Part shown: one piece after another, positions 53,203-62,299 of the stretch
Layout of the letters: the number at the start of each line of letters is the position of its first letter
Numbering within the stretch: position 1 is the stretch's first letter
NCBI RefSeq assembly: GCF_050589625.1
Contig: NZ_JBNGOP010000007.1
Coordinates: 62,001 to 126,000, forward strand
From: Pelagihabitans sp947500445
Lineage (GTDB): Bacteria > Bacteroidota > Bacteroidia > Flavobacteriales > Flavobacteriaceae
DNA: 64,000 bases
Direction of reading: 5' to 3'
Program-made: the position numbers and the translations under genes
The notes under the pieces: model-generated
What the model was told of the DNA's origin: nothing
Database searches by the model: none
The model's input: only the letters and a program-made list of their open reading frames with translations

Positions 53203-53398
53203 GGTATGCGTTTATCAATTTCATACATCGAAAATACCGCAAAATAAACAGACTTGTCGACAATTTGACTAATTTTGCGCGTTGAAACATCCAAACCCCC
53301 TATTGCACAAGTATATAGGATGACGGAACTAGTCAACAGGTACGCTCCGAAAAATAGAGGTTCGGAAGTGTAAGGACCAAAGTGTAGAAGCCATACGC

Positions 53399-54583
53399 GT
53401 GGAAAACAAGACCGCAAGACTATATTTTATCGACGCCATAAGGGCGTGGGCCATATTGATGATGCTACAAGGGCATTTTATCGATGGGCTATTGGACCCG
53501 ATTTTTCGGGACAACAACAACACGGTCTTTGCTGTATGGAAATACTTTAGGGGCATCACCGCACCGGTCTTCTTTACGGTTTCGGGTTTTATCTTTACCT
53601 ATTTGCTGGTCAAGGGAGATGTTCGGGGCTTTGACAATCCCAGGGTCAAAAAAGGCATACGTCGTGGCTTGCAATTGCTGCTCATCGGTTATTTGCTCCG
53701 TATGAACTTTCTGGGGCTGTTGCATGGCGAGATTTACGATTCTTTTTATTTGGTGGATGTGTTGCATTGCATCGGTTTTTCGATTCTTGGAATCATTACA
53801 TTATATCTCCTCACTTCCCAACGGAACCATCGAATTCTTCCACTATTGTTGTTGGGGATAACCCTAGTGTTGTTCGTTTTTGAGCCTGCCTATAAAAACC
53901 TGCAATGGAGTTGGTTGCCGCAACTTTTTGAAAACTACCTCACCAAGGCGAACGGATCGGTATTTACTATTTTCCCTTGGTTCGGTTACGCTACTTTCGG
54001 AGGGTTTTTATCCTTACTGTTTCGACGTTTTGGAACCTTTCGGCACGTATACCCAGTGGCGATTCTTAGCGCTGTCGCTATGGGTAGCCTTTTAATATTC
54101 TATTCTTCGGATTTCTTTTTATGGATATCCAAGACATTTGATATACAGATTTTTGCGGACGTTTTCTTCAATAATTACTTATTTATACGTTTGGGAGATG
54201 TCTTCTTGGTCTTTGCGCTTTTTATGATGGCCAGAAACGTTTTGAAAAACAAAACGCTCCTCAAAATTGGCCAGAGCACTTTATCCATTTATATCATCCA
54301 CTTTATCATTCTCTATGGTAGTTTCACCGGACTGGGTATTTATCGCTTTTTTCACCATGCGGTGCCGCCTTTCGTTGTAATTCCGGGTGCGATGCTGTTC
54401 ATGTTGGGTTGTACCTATCTGGCATTGCGCTACGAGGACAGGAAAGTCGCCATTAAAGGTAATATAGCTATAGTGTTGCAATTGTGCTGGAGTAAAATCG
54501 AACAAGTTTTTGCCATTTTGATAGAAGCCATAAAAACAATTGCGGTACGTTTACTCCGACTGATTGGCTTTGCCAAAGGTTAG
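53399..54583 (+). CDS. Acyltransferase-like membrane protein (DUF1624/heparan N-acetyltransferase-like)
   Basis: 394 aa with about ten membrane helices. The N-terminus, RLYFIDAIRAWAILMMLQGHFIDGLLD, matches the DUF1624/OpgC/acyltransferase-3 type, where the Arg-Ala and Gln-Gly-His segment is thought to take part in acyl transfer. Later come FFTVSGFIFTYLLVKG and LSIYIIHFIILYG. Family members acetylate or otherwise acylate glycans at the membrane. It starts with GTG 53399, divergent from the FMN reductase gene. Substrate unknown. Confidence 0.8.
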   Translation: MENKTARLYFIDAIRAWAILMMLQGHFIDGLLDPIFRDNNNTVFAVWKYFRGITAPVFFTVSGFIFTYLLVKGDVRGFDNPRVKKGIRRGLQLLLIGYLLRMNFLGLLHGEIYDSFYLVDVLHCIGFSILGIITLYLLTSQRNHRILPLLLLGITLVLFVFEPAYKNLQWSWLPQLFENYLTKANGSVFTIFPWFGYATFGGFLSLLFRRFGTFRHVYPVAILSAVAMGSLLIFYSSDFFLWISKTFDIQIFADVFFNNYLFIRLGDVFLVFALFMMARNVLKNKTLLKIGQSTLSIYIIHFIILYGSFTGLGIYRFFHHAVPPFVVIPGAMLFMLGCTYLALRYEDRKVAIKGNIAIVLQLCWSKIEQVFAILIEAIKTIAVRLLRLIGFAKG

Positions 54584-54671
54584 GTTGCCGTGCCCTACCG
54601 GTACACTTTTCCGCAACAGCAACGCTGACCTTCTTAAAACAGTATTGGTTTTCCCGATTTAAGGTGGTCCG

Positions 54672-54700
54672 TTGTCGAATAATTTCTTTTTGTATATTTC
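54672..54700 (+). promoter_or_regulatory. Promoter of the CDGSH gene
   Basis: -33 TTG at 54672-54674 and -7 TATATTTC (one mismatch to TAnnTTTG) at 54693-54700, with an 18-bp spacer; ATG follows 42 bp later. Confidence 0.45.
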
Positions 54701-54742
54701 CGCTAAATAAAAGCCTGTTTAAACCAAGATAACACTTTACTT

Positions 54743-54973
54743 ATGTCAAATAAAGATTTTAGTCCGATAAACGTGCCTTTGGAAAAGGGAAAACGCTATG
54801 CATGGTGTACCTGTGGGTATAGTGAAAACCAACCTTTATGTGACGGTGGCCATCGTGCTAAAGATGCCACCGGACCGTTGCGTTTTGAGGCCGAAGAAGA
54901 TAAAGAGGCTTGGTTGTGTACCTGTAAACGGACGAAAAACCCACCTTTTTGTGATGGATCGCATAATGCCTAA
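54743..54973 (+). CDS. CDGSH iron-sulfur domain protein (two CDGSH motifs)
   Basis: 76 aa. Two mitoNEET-type [2Fe-2S] sites are visible: WCTCGYSENQPLCDGGH (residues about 19-35) and WLCTCKRTKNPPFCDGSH (about 56-73), each with the Cys-x-Cys...Cys-x3-His ligand set; the first has Gly for Ser in CDGSH. Tandem-motif small proteins carry two clusters per chain and may transfer clusters or sense redox state. Cytosolic, single gene. About 100 bp separate it from the convergent lpd gene. Confidence 0.95.
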   Translation: MSNKDFSPINVPLEKGKRYAWCTCGYSENQPLCDGGHRAKDATGPLRFEAEEDKEAWLCTCKRTKNPPFCDGSHNA

Positions 54974-55076
54974 GGATGCTTCGGCGCTATCGGTCCTGCA
55001 CAAGAAATGGTTGTTATACCATTTTAACTTTGAAATAGCACAAATAAATCGCTTCCTTTTATTCTCTTCGTTATCA

Positions 55077-56483
55077 TCAAATATGGAGCGCACGGTCTTC
55101 CGTGGCGGCGAGGGCTGCTTCTTTCACCGCTTCCGCGTAGGTGGGATGCGCATGGCTCATTCTGGCAATATCCTCTGCCGAGGCCCGGAATTCCATTGCG
55201 GTTACCGCCTCAGTAATCAAATCCGCACAACGTGCCCCGATCATATGCACCCCAAGGACTTCATCTGTCTCCTTATCGGCCAAAATCTTTACAAAGCCAT
55301 CGATATCCATACTGGCACGGGAACGTCCCAACGCCCGCATAGGAAACTGTCCGGATTTATAGGCAATACCCGCCGTTTTCAGTTCTTCTTCGGTTTTCCC
55401 TACCGCAGCGACCTCTGGCCAAGTGTATACCACGCCAGGAATCAGGTTATAGTCGATATGCGGTTTCTGTCCCGCCATAATTTCTGCTACCAAAGTTCCT
55501 TCTTCTTCTGCCTTATGGGCCAACATGGCTCCCCTTACCACATCACCTATGGCATAGATGTTGGGCACATTGGTCTGTAACTGTTCATTAACGGCGATCA
55601 TTCCCCGTTCGCCCATTTCAACACCGGCAGCGGCTACATTAAGCCCATCGGTATAAGGTTTTCTACCCACGGAAACCAGACAATAATCAGCGGTAAAAGA
55701 GACTTCCTCGCCCTTTTTGTTGTCCGCGGTAACCACGACCTCGTCTCCTTTTCGGGTAACGGATTTAACTTGATGCGAGAGCTGAAAAGAGACTTTTTGC
55801 TTTTTCATCACCTTCATCAGTTCTTTGGATAGTGCGGCATCCATACCCGGTATGATCCTATCCATATATTCCACCACCGTAACCTGGGAGCCCAATCGTT
55901 TATAAACCTGTCCCAGTTCAAGGCCGATGACCCCACCGCCTATTATGACCAAATGCTTTGGAATTTCCTTCAGCTTCAAAGCTTCCGTGGAGGTGATGAC
56001 CCGTTCTTTGTCTATAGTGATGAAAGGCAAACTTGCCGGTTTGGAACCTGTGGCAATGATGGTATTGGTAGCCGCAATGGTTTCCGTTTTCCCATCGTTC
56101 TTTTTAATATCGATATGCGTGGCATCCTTAAAACTACCGACGCCCTCATATACCGTAATCTTATTTTTATCCATCAAAAATTGAATGCCCTTGGTGGTCA
56201 TATCGACAACGCCCTGCTTTCTAGAAATCATTTTTTCAAGATTCACCTTTACCTCCCCGGGTATTTCAATACCATGCTCCTCAAAATGTTTTACCGCGTC
56301 CTCATAGTGATGGGAAGAATCCAATAATGCCTTGGAAGGAATACAACCAACGTTTAAACAAGTACCCCCGAGTGTACTGTACTTTTCTATTATCGCGGTC
56401 TTCATCCCCAACTGGGCACAACGGATTGCTGCTACATATCCACCTGGACCTGAACCTATTACGGCTACATCGTATTGCGTCAT
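55077..56483 (-). CDS. lpdA: Dihydrolipoyl dehydrogenase (E3)
   Basis: 468 aa flavoprotein disulfide reductase, E3 of pyruvate, 2-oxoglutarate and branched-chain dehydrogenase complexes and the glycine cleavage system. FAD motif AVIGSGPGGYVAAIRCAQLG, redox disulfide Cys42/Cys47 in LGGTCLNVGCIPSKALL, NAD motif VIIGGGVIGLELG, second FAD motif IYAIGDVV, and the catalytic His-Glu pair in SHAHPTYAEAVKEAA. Monocistronic, with a near-perfect Bacteroidetes promoter at 56520-56549. Confidence 0.97.
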   Translation of the reverse strand: MTQYDVAVIGSGPGGYVAAIRCAQLGMKTAIIEKYSTLGGTCLNVGCIPSKALLDSSHHYEDAVKHFEEHGIEIPGEVKVNLEKMISRKQGVVDMTTKGIQFLMDKNKITVYEGVGSFKDATHIDIKKNDGKTETIAATNTIIATGSKPASLPFITIDKERVITSTEALKLKEIPKHLVIIGGGVIGLELGQVYKRLGSQVTVVEYMDRIIPGMDAALSKELMKVMKKQKVSFQLSHQVKSVTRKGDEVVVTADNKKGEEVSFTADYCLVSVGRKPYTDGLNVAAAGVEMGERGMIAVNEQLQTNVPNIYAIGDVVRGAMLAHKAEEEGTLVAEIMAGQKPHIDYNLIPGVVYTWPEVAAVGKTEEELKTAGIAYKSGQFPMRALGRSRASMDIDGFVKILADKETDEVLGVHMIGARCADLITEAVTAMEFRASAEDIARMSHAHPTYAEAVKEAALAATEDRALHI

Positions 56484-56519
56484 ATTTATCTTTCTTTATT
56501 ACGGACTAATTAATGGTTA

Positions 56520-56549
56520 CAAAAATACGAATGTTTTGGCTCAGGGCAA
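56520..56549 (-). promoter_or_regulatory. Promoter of lpdA (TTG-N19-TATTTTTG)
   Basis: Minus-strand -33 TTG (56549-56547), exactly 19 bp, then -7 TATTTTTG (56527-56520), a full match to the Bacteroidetes consensus TTG/TAnnTTTG. The leader before ATG 56483 is about 30 nt. Confidence 0.7.
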
Positions 56550-56750
56550 TACCCAATCTAGCAGTGTCCTGTATATGGTAATGGCACTAGAACCCACAAT
56601 GATAGGAAGGGAGTTCCCGAACAGCATCCGATAGGTTTTTGAAGATATGTATTTGAAAAAACCTACCATCAACGATAACGGAAAAGAGCGACAACAAACA
56701 GGGAACCGTATGCCGATCAAAACTAGCGCAATATAGCTTCGGCTTAACAT
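56541..56750 (-). CDS. Doubtful small membrane ORF (69 aa) upstream of lpdA
   Basis: ATG 56750 to TGA 56541. It contains hydrophobic stretches and YRMLFGNSLPIIVGSSAITI, but also oddities (a double Cys, high Ser/Arg). Its end overlaps the lpdA -33 box. No family is known to me. Listed because it is the only frame of note in the gap 56484-56809. Confidence 0.2.
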   Translation of the reverse strand: MLSRSYIALVLIGIRFPVCCRSFPLSLMVGFFKYISSKTYRMLFGNSLPIIVGSSAITIYRTLLDWVLP

Positions 56751-56809
56751 TTCCGCTTGCAAGACCCGGTACATTATCGTAATATTAGCTACCACTAAAC
56801 GGAACAACG

Positions 56810-58276
56810 ATGCAAAGTAACGATATGAACCCAAATGGTCCCGAAAACGAGAACATCGTCGAAAATAAGGAAGTCAGTATCTTGGAAGCCCTTATTCCCG
56901 TGGTACTGCTCGTTGCGATGTTGTTCTATAACGTGATATTCGCCGACGGGGCGGCCTTGGGAGATTATTCCAATCAGTATATTCTTTTGATCGGAGGCGT
57001 TTTTGCCGCTATCGTAGGGCTGTTCAACAAAGTGTCCATAAAAACAATGTTCACGGAAATAGTGGAGAACCTTAAAAGTGTTTTTGTTCCGATTATGATC
57101 TTGTTCTTTGTTGGGGCGCTTGCCGGTACGTGGCTGGTCAGTGGTATTATACCGGCCATGGTTTACTACGGGCTGCAGGTACTTAGTCCGACCATTTTTT
57201 TACCGGCTTCCGTGATTATTGCGGCCCTTATCTCGATTGCGACGGGAAGTTCGTGGACCACCTCCGCTACAGTGGGCATTGCACTTGTCGGCATCGGCAG
57301 TGCGTTGGGAATCGCTCCTGGAATGATTGCCGGTGCCGTAATATCCGGCGCTTATTTTGGGGATAAAATGTCCCCTTTGAGCGATACCACCAATCTTGCC
57401 CCTGCAATGGCCGGTACCGATCTTTTTACGCACATTAGGTATATGGCGTTCACTACGGTGCCCACTATTTTGATTACCTTGGGCGTATTCGCCATAATCA
57501 GTTTAAATATGGATACCACCGGCAGTGCCGACATTAGCGGGCTATTGACCACTATTGCGGCTACCTTCAACATTACGCCATATCTGTTTATCGTTCCGGG
57601 TGTTGTCATCGCCCTGATCCTTTTGAAAACAAAACCATTGATCGCTTTGGGAGCCGGAATAGCCCTAGCGGCCGGTTTTGCCTTATTTTTTCAGGAAAAC
57701 ATATTACTGGGGCTTTCGGAGACCCCGGTGAACGCCGTTTTTCAGTCGATACTTACCGATACGTCCATTGCAACGGACAACGAAAAACTGAACGAACTGT
57801 TTAGCGCCGGTGGCATGAAGGGAATGTTATGGACAATATTCCTTATCTGTTGCGCCATGGTCTTTGGGGGTATTATGGACGGCATTGGCGCGTTATCCAA
57901 AATAACCAAAGCGCTATTATCGATAGCATCCTCCGTTTTTGGCCTTTTTGCAAGTACCGTTATCAGCTGCTTGGGATTGAACGCTATCGCCAGTGATCAA
58001 TATTTAGCATTGGTCATTCCCGGAAAAATGTTTAAAAAGGCATATCAGGACAAGGGCCTCGCCCCGGAAAATCTAAGCCGTACCTTGGAGGATTCCGGTA
58101 CGGTCACCTCGGTGCTTATCCCATGGAACACCTGTGGCGCATACCAATCGGGCGTTCTCGGTGTGGGAACCGGCGAATATTTTATGTACGCTATTTTCAA
58201 TTACCTGAGCCCTTTTACCACGCTCTTTTTTGCGGCACTGCGAATCAAAATAAGAACCTTGAAGCTCACCACCTAA
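56810..58276 (+). CDS. nhaC: Na+/H+ antiporter, NhaC family
   Basis: 488 aa with about 11-12 membrane helices. It contains family segments SWTTSATVGIALVGIGSALG, GAVISGAYFGDKMSPLSDTTNLA (the conserved GDKMSPLSDTT signature of NhaC) and ALSKITKALLSIASS, and late SGTVTSVLIPWNTCGAYQSG. It exchanges Na+ for H+ across the inner membrane, fitting a marine host. ATG 56810; the next start codon (MNPN) is also possible. Probably monocistronic. Confidence 0.93.
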   Translation: MQSNDMNPNGPENENIVENKEVSILEALIPVVLLVAMLFYNVIFADGAALGDYSNQYILLIGGVFAAIVGLFNKVSIKTMFTEIVENLKSVFVPIMILFFVGALAGTWLVSGIIPAMVYYGLQVLSPTIFLPASVIIAALISIATGSSWTTSATVGIALVGIGSALGIAPGMIAGAVISGAYFGDKMSPLSDTTNLAPAMAGTDLFTHIRYMAFTTVPTILITLGVFAIISLNMDTTGSADISGLLTTIAATFNITPYLFIVPGVVIALILLKTKPLIALGAGIALAAGFALFFQENILLGLSETPVNAVFQSILTDTSIATDNEKLNELFSAGGMKGMLWTIFLICCAMVFGGIMDGIGALSKITKALLSIASSVFGLFASTVISCLGLNAIASDQYLALVIPGKMFKKAYQDKGLAPENLSRTLEDSGTVTSVLIPWNTCGAYQSGVLGVGTGEYFMYAIFNYLSPFTTLFFAALRIKIRTLKLTT

Positions 58277-58358
58277 CCTTTCCGGCTTGGAATTTTTGTT
58301 CGCTTACCTCCTTAATACGCCATATATTTTATAATTTCACCCAAAATTTTATAACATT

Positions 58359-58865
58359 ATGGCAACAGTAACATTAAAAGGAAACCCAATACATACTTCG
58401 GGCGAGCTCCCTACCGCAGGAAGCGCCGCACCGGATTTTCAACTTGTAAAAAATGACCTTTCCGAGGCCAGTTTGAAGGACTATAGTGGTAAAAAGGTGG
58501 TTTTGAACGTATTTCCCAGCATCGATACGGGTACCTGTGCACAATCGGTACGACAGTTTAACAAAGAAGCAGCAAATTTGGACAATACCGTGGTATTGTG
58601 CGTATCAAAAGACCTTCCCTTTGCCCAGGCCCGTTTTTGTGGCGCCGAAGGAATAGAAAATGTGGAAATGTTGTCCGATTTTCGAAATGGCAATTTTGGA
58701 GCATCCTATGGCCTTTCTTTTTCTGATGGCCCATTGGCGCCATTACATTCTAGGGCCGTAGTGGTCATTGATGAAAGTGGAAAAGTGGTGCATACCGAAC
58801 AAGTGGGTGAGATCGTGGATGAGCCCAACTACGCAAGTGCCTTAGAAGCGTTGGCCAATGCCTAA
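58359..58865 (+). CDS. tpx: Thiol peroxidase (Tpx, atypical 2-Cys peroxiredoxin)
   Basis: 168 aa. It reduces H2O2 and alkyl hydroperoxides. Peroxidatic Cys60 lies in PSIDTGTCAQSVRQF and resolving Cys94 in LPFAQARFCGAEGI, the same spacing as E. coli Tpx. The N-terminal TLKGNPIHTSGELPTAGSAAPDF is diagnostic. Its last codons overlap the next gene by 8 bp, so dgkA is translated together with it. Confidence 0.97.
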   Translation: MATVTLKGNPIHTSGELPTAGSAAPDFQLVKNDLSEASLKDYSGKKVVLNVFPSIDTGTCAQSVRQFNKEAANLDNTVVLCVSKDLPFAQARFCGAEGIENVEMLSDFRNGNFGASYGLSFSDGPLAPLHSRAVVVIDESGKVVHTEQVGEIVDEPNYASALEALANA

Positions 58866-59223
58866 GGAATCGTTCGTTAAAAACCGTATAAAAAGTGTGG
58901 GCTTCGCGTTACGTGGAGCCTTCCTTTTGTTGCGTACGGAAGCCAGCATCAAAATTCAGCTATTCATCGCCATTGTAATGACCGCTGCCGGTTTTTACTT
59001 TAATATTTCCGCAACGGAGTGGATCTTACAGGTTTTTGCGATAGGAATGGTCATGGGCCTGGAGGGATTGAATACCGCCGTAGAAAAAATAGCGGACTTT
59101 ATACATCCCGAGTACGATGCGAAAATCGGGTTTATAAAAGATATCGCCGCGGGAGCCGTTATGATTGTATCCATCGCCGCCACTATCATTGGCGCCATCA
59201 TTTACTTACCGAAGATTTTTTAA
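58858..59223 (+). CDS. dgkA: Diacylglycerol/undecaprenol kinase family protein
   Basis: 121 aa with three membrane helices. The family signature is GLEGLNTAVEKIADFIHPEY followed by IKDIAAGAVMIVSIAA; Glu in GLNTAVE and Asp in KDIAAGA are the expected catalytic and metal residues. In non-enterobacteria such proteins usually phosphorylate undecaprenol for cell-wall carrier recycling. It overlaps tpx and lies 50 bp upstream of ftsK. Confidence 0.92.
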   Translation: MPKESFVKNRIKSVGFALRGAFLLLRTEASIKIQLFIAIVMTAAGFYFNISATEWILQVFAIGMVMGLEGLNTAVEKIADFIHPEYDAKIGFIKDIAAGAVMIVSIAATIIGAIIYLPKIF

Positions 59224-59237
59224 ACAGCTTTAGGGGC

Positions 59238-59253
59238 TAAATTTGTACTTTTG
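59238..59253 (+). promoter_or_regulatory. Two adjacent -7 like elements upstream of ftsK
   Basis: TAAATTTG (59238-59245) and directly after it TACTTTTG (59246-59253), both matching TAnnTTTG. No clear TTG lies at -33. One of them probably starts the ftsK-lolA-lptF/G-ribB transcript, with a leader of 10-20 nt. Confidence 0.45.
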
Positions 59254-59273
59254 CCCTAAGAACCCAAACTTTA

Positions 59274-61646
59274 ATGGCAAAGAAGGCGACAAAGACAAAG
59301 TCAAGATCCACCAAAAAAACAAGCACTTTTACACTATCCAAGCAAAATAAAATCATCTTGGGCAGTTTGCTGATGCTCTTAAGTGTAGCACTTTTCTTTT
59401 CGTTCGTTTCCTTTTATTTTACCTGGCAGGAGGATCAAAGCCTATTGAGCGAGTTCGGAGATCGTAACGCCGAGGCTGAAAACCTGTTGAATAAATTTGG
59501 GGCGACCATCAGCCATTTGGTCATGTACCAAGGTTTTGGAGTGGCATCGCTCATCATCACGGGGCTTCTTTTTATGACCGGTGTTTACCTGTTTTTAAGT
59601 TTGGAAAAACGGGGCCTATTGAAAAAATGGGTATGGGGCCTGTTGTTGATGATATGGTTGTCCATTGCACTGGGCTTTTTCGCCAAGGATCTTCCGGTAT
59701 TAGGGGGTATCGTAGGGTTTGAAATGAATGACTTTTTACAGGACTATACCGGAAAAATCGGAGTTTTTCTGTTGCTCCTCTTTGGAATCATTTTTATTGC
59801 GGTACGCTTTTTCGATTTTAATCCGGAAAAGGCTTGGTCCACCATACAGGGAGGTGCGGCGGCAATAAAAACAAAACCGAAGAAAACGCCCAAGACTACC
59901 GATGAGCGTACTTCGCTGGCCCTAGATCTGGAAGACGAGAAACCCGTGGTTATCGACACTTACACGCATAAAAAGGACATTCCGCCCTTATCGCCCGAGG
60001 TGGATACCAAGCCTTTGGAAGTCGCCCAACCCGTTGAAGAGGAAACCACCGATGATTTGGCCATGGAAGTGGAAAAGGTGGTCGAGGAAAAGGAAGAGCA
60101 CGATAATATCTCCGAAAAGCTTGTAGCGGATTTTGGGGAGTTCGATCCCACGCTCGAATTGGGCAGTTATAAGTTCCCGACCCTGGAGCTGCTGGACCAG
60201 CACGGCGTAACCGGTGGTATTACCATAAATCAGGAAGAGTTAGAGGACAATAAGAATAAAATTGTAGAAACCTTAAAAAATTACAAGATAGGAATCGCCC
60301 AGATCAAGGCGACCATTGGCCCTACCGTAACGCTTTATGAAATTGTTCCCGATGCCGGTGTACGTATCTCAAAAATCAAAAACCTTGAAGATGATATCGC
60401 CCTGTCGTTAGCCGCCTTGGGAATCCGGATTATCGCACCCATTCCCGGTAAGGGCACCATAGGTATTGAGGTGCCCAATAAAAATGCGACCATTGTATCG
60501 ATGCGTTCGGTAATTGCGTCCAGCAAGTTTCAAAAAGCGGAAATGCAGTTGCCTATCGCTTTTGGAAAAACCATTAGCAACGAAACCTTTGTGGTAGATT
60601 TGGCAAAAATGCCCCACTTGCTCATGGCAGGGGCTACGGGACAAGGGAAATCGGTAGGGCTGAACGCCGTATTGACCTCCTTGCTCTATAAAAAACATCC
60701 TGCGGAAGTCAAATTCGTATTGGTCGATCCCAAAAAAGTAGAATTAACGCTCTTTAATAAAATAGAGCGCCACTTTTTGGCAAAACTACCGGATTCGGAA
60801 GATGCCATTATTACGGACAATACAAAGGTGATCAACACCTTGAACTCGCTTTGTATCGAAATGGACAATCGATACGAGTTGTTGAAATTGGCCATGGTCC
60901 GTAATCTAAAGGAATACAACGTCAAATTTAAATCCAGAAAATTAAACCCGAACGACGGGCATAAATTTCTACCTTACATTGTATTGGTCATCGACGAGTT
61001 CGCCGATCTGATCATGACGGCAGGTAAGGAGGTAGAAACGCCCATTGCCCGTTTGGCGCAGCTGGCGCGTGCTATTGGTATTCATTTGATCATTGCTACC
61101 CAGCGCCCTTCGGTGAACGTCATTACCGGTATCATAAAAGCAAACTTTCCGGCCCGGATCGCTTTTCGGGTAACCTCCAAAATCGATTCCAGGACCATTT
61201 TGGATGCCCAAGGGGCCGACCAGTTGATCGGTAGAGGTGATATGCTGTATACGCAAGGAAACGATGTTACACGGATACAATGTGCTTTTGTGGATACCCC
61301 GGAAGTTGAAAAAATAACGGAATATATCGGGTCACAGCGGGGATATCCGGACGCTCATGAGCTGCCGGAATACGTTGGTGAAGATTCTGGCACAAGTATT
61401 GATTATGAAATATCGGAAAGGGATTCCAAGTTCCGGGAAGCTGCCGAAGTGATCGTAACGGCGCAACAGGGATCTGCCTCATTGATCCAACGAAAATTGA
61501 AGTTGGGCTATAACAGGGCCGGTCGGATCGTCGATCAGTTGGAAGCTGCAGGAATTGTAGGACCTTTTGAAGGAAGTAAGGCACGGCAGGTGCTCGTACA
61601 GGATTTAACAAGTTTACAGTTATTATTGGATAATGAAAAAAACTAA
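59274..61646 (+). CDS. ftsK: DNA translocase FtsK/SpoIIIE
   Basis: 790 aa. Four N-terminal membrane helices (about 28-180), a short charged linker (about 190-290), then the motor: GTIGIEVPNKNATIVSMRSV, Walker A MAGATGQGKSVGLNAV, Walker B YIVLVIDEFADLIM, and IATQRPSVNVITGIIKANFP. The C-terminal gamma winged helix reads ASLIQRKLKLGYNRAGRIVDQLE. It pumps DNA at the closing septum and directs XerCD/dif resolution. The stop overlaps the lolA start by 14 bp; the gene leads an envelope operon. Confidence 0.97.
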   Translation: MAKKATKTKSRSTKKTSTFTLSKQNKIILGSLLMLLSVALFFSFVSFYFTWQEDQSLLSEFGDRNAEAENLLNKFGATISHLVMYQGFGVASLIITGLLFMTGVYLFLSLEKRGLLKKWVWGLLLMIWLSIALGFFAKDLPVLGGIVGFEMNDFLQDYTGKIGVFLLLLFGIIFIAVRFFDFNPEKAWSTIQGGAAAIKTKPKKTPKTTDERTSLALDLEDEKPVVIDTYTHKKDIPPLSPEVDTKPLEVAQPVEEETTDDLAMEVEKVVEEKEEHDNISEKLVADFGEFDPTLELGSYKFPTLELLDQHGVTGGITINQEELEDNKNKIVETLKNYKIGIAQIKATIGPTVTLYEIVPDAGVRISKIKNLEDDIALSLAALGIRIIAPIPGKGTIGIEVPNKNATIVSMRSVIASSKFQKAEMQLPIAFGKTISNETFVVDLAKMPHLLMAGATGQGKSVGLNAVLTSLLYKKHPAEVKFVLVDPKKVELTLFNKIERHFLAKLPDSEDAIITDNTKVINTLNSLCIEMDNRYELLKLAMVRNLKEYNVKFKSRKLNPNDGHKFLPYIVLVIDEFADLIMTAGKEVETPIARLAQLARAIGIHLIIATQRPSVNVITGIIKANFPARIAFRVTSKIDSRTILDAQGADQLIGRGDMLYTQGNDVTRIQCAFVDTPEVEKITEYIGSQRGYPDAHELPEYVGEDSGTSIDYEISERDSKFREAAEVIVTAQQGSASLIQRKLKLGYNRAGRIVDQLEAAGIVGPFEGSKARQVLVQDLTSLQLLLDNEKN

Positions 61647-62298
61647 ACCATTTATGAGAACTATTGTATTGGTCGCGGTCACGTTTTGTATGACGGCGGT
61701 ATCTTTCGGACAGGGATCGCAAAAAGCCAAAGCCCTACTGGACGATGTGTATAACAAAGTAAAGGGCTACGACAATATTTTTGTGGACTTCCAGTACAGT
61801 CTCAATAACAAGGAGGCCAATGTAAATACGGAGACCCGCGGCGACGTCACCTTAAAAGGAGACAAATATTTGTTCAATTACCTCGGCGCTCAACAACTGT
61901 ATGATGGTAAAATGGTGTATAATATCGTTCCTGAAAACGAAGAAGTGATCATTGACACCCCTTCCAATGAAGAAAACACCATAACCCCTTCCAAAATGCT
62001 TACTTTCTACAAGGAGGGCCATACCTATTCTTGGGATGTGCTGCAAACGGTTCAGGGGCGGAAAATACAGTTCGTAAAACTGGTCCCTATTGATACCAAT
62101 ACCGAAATCAAATCGATTTTGTTGGGCATCGATGCCGAAACAAAGCACATTTATAAGCTGATCGAGACGGGTAAAAACGGTACGGTGACCACCATTACTG
62201 TTAATTCTTTTAAAACGGACCAACCCTTATCAAAAACCTTGTTTACCTTTAATGAGGGCAAATACAAGGAGCAAGGGTATTACATCATAAAAAATTAA
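61633..62298 (+). CDS. lolA: Outer-membrane lipoprotein carrier protein LolA
   Basis: 221 aa with a signal peptide (MRTIVLVAVTFCMTAVSFG after a short basic start). The body is LolA-like: AKALLDDVYNKVKGYDNIFV, FQYSLNNKEANVNTETRG, GDKYLFNYLGAQQLYDGKMV and TITVNSFKTDQPLSKTLFTF. It carries lipoproteins from the inner-membrane Lol complex to the outer membrane. It overlaps ftsK and is followed after one base by the LptF/G-like permease, the usual flavobacterial order. Confidence 0.92.
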   Translation: MKKTKPFMRTIVLVAVTFCMTAVSFGQGSQKAKALLDDVYNKVKGYDNIFVDFQYSLNNKEANVNTETRGDVTLKGDKYLFNYLGAQQLYDGKMVYNIVPENEEVIIDTPSNEENTITPSKMLTFYKEGHTYSWDVLQTVQGRKIQFVKLVPIDTNTEIKSILLGIDAETKHIYKLIETGKNGTVTTITVNSFKTDQPLSKTLFTFNEGKYKEQGYYIIKN

Positions 62299-62299
62299 G

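Noticed and set aside
53264..53277. TAATTTTG as a promoter for the acyltransferase-like gene
   Set aside because: The -7 box matches but the nearest TTG is at the wrong spacing (13 bp) and the leader would exceed 110 nt; too weak to list.
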